This document shows positions 63,791 through 64,000 of a stretch of 64,000 bases of DNA, one piece after another. The position numbers and the translations under genes are program-made. The stretch is taken from NCBI GenBank assembly GCA_903970405.1, contig CAJCIT010000161.1, positions 28,814-92,813 on the forward strand, written 5' to 3'. The notes beneath the pieces are model-generated. The model had not been told where the DNA came from. It searched no databases and was given only the letters and a program-made list of their open reading frames with translations. Source of the stretch: Acidobacteriaceae bacterium (lineage in GTDB: Bacteria > Acidobacteriota > Terriglobia > Bryobacterales > Bryobacteraceae). Numbering within the stretch: position 1 is the first letter of the stretch; each line of letters starts with the position of its first letter.

Positions 63791-64000
63791 GCTCCAGATT
63801 GGGGACGTGCTCCAGATTGGGGACGGACGCTTCTCAACTCCCTACGGCTTTTTCGATTGCACCCAGCTTCTCGATTAGAGGACGGACGCTGCCCGATTTG
63901 TCGCGGATTGGGATATTGCTCCAGATTGGGGACGTGCTCCAGATTGGGGACGGACGCTCCAGGGCTCCAGATTGGGGACGGGGCTCCAGATTGGGGACGG
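63791..64000 (+). repeat. Tandem repeat of a GCTCCAGATTGGGGACG unit
   Basis: Six near-perfect copies, at 63791, 63809, 63918, 63936, 63964 and 63983, in pairs spaced 18-19 bases, with a degenerate segment at about 63867-63890. The array continues beyond the window end. No transposase gene is in view. Between 63698 and 63790 nothing was recognised except a short AT-rich dyad near 63771. Confidence 0.75.

Overview
The window (about 60% GC) reads as chromosome of an Acidobacteriota member, most likely of the Bryobacterales/Solibacter type. That placement is inferred from a TonB receptor with an N-terminal carboxypeptidase-regulatory domain, an acidobacterial VWFA-type protein, many secreted proteins with regulatory-like folds, several sigma/anti-sigma pairs and abundant dispersed intergenic repeats. 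I found no rRNA, tRNA, CRISPR array, integrase or transposase gene.

Layout. 1-3 kb: 3' part of the macromolecular synthesis operon (dnaG, rpoD). 3.3-8.8 kb: small secreted protein behind a sigma-54-like promoter, 2Fe-2S ferredoxin with a terminator, a catalytically dead-looking S41 protease homologue, an FmdB zinc ribbon and two tandem Gfo/Idh/MocA oxidoreductases. 8.8-13.6 kb (minus): glnA, then a redox operon tlpA - glcD-like oxidase - a probable selenoprotein whose UGA codon would make ordinary gene callers split it in two. 13.6-16.6 kb: two tandem PTPS/QueD genes and folE (pterin/deazapurine), then a LysW-like zinc ribbon with a long acidic tail. 16.6-22.2 kb: multi-OB-fold hybrid sensor kinase, sigma factor and an anti-sigma-like fusion. 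22.4-26.5 kb: fabD, homoserine dehydrogenase, DUF4139 protein. 26.6-32.8 kb: outer-membrane barrel and a maltodextrin operon (malQ, MFS/SLC45-like transporter, GH13 enzyme). 33.2-36.7 kb: M49-like metallopeptidase and a DUF393/lipase-maturation-factor fusion.

36.7-47.3 kb is the accessory part: a sigma - anti-sigma - unknown - CHAT/TPR protease operon, a three-gene unit built around a 784-residue cysteine-rich protein with an internal duplication, a GT2 fusion, and a RES/Xre-type toxin-antitoxin pair. 47.5-52.8 kb: acetate symporter genes (actP, DUF485) and a large TonB receptor with a promoter and operator-like palindrome at its start codon. 53.3-57.8 kb: a small membrane protein behind a perfect 15-bp hairpin, a surface protein ending in an LPxTA-type sorting signal, malic enzyme, a VWFA protein and a sortase. 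58-63 kb: GT4 - GH130 - GT4 mannoside cluster. 63.2-64 kb: a frameshifted secreted protein and a short tandem repeat that runs off the end.

The strongest non-routine signals are the UGA-containing peroxiredoxin-like gene with a SECIS-like hairpin, the sortase and its apparent substrate in a diderm, the CHAT operon, the cysteine-rich duplicated protein, the inactive S41 homologue and three unrelated repeat families.
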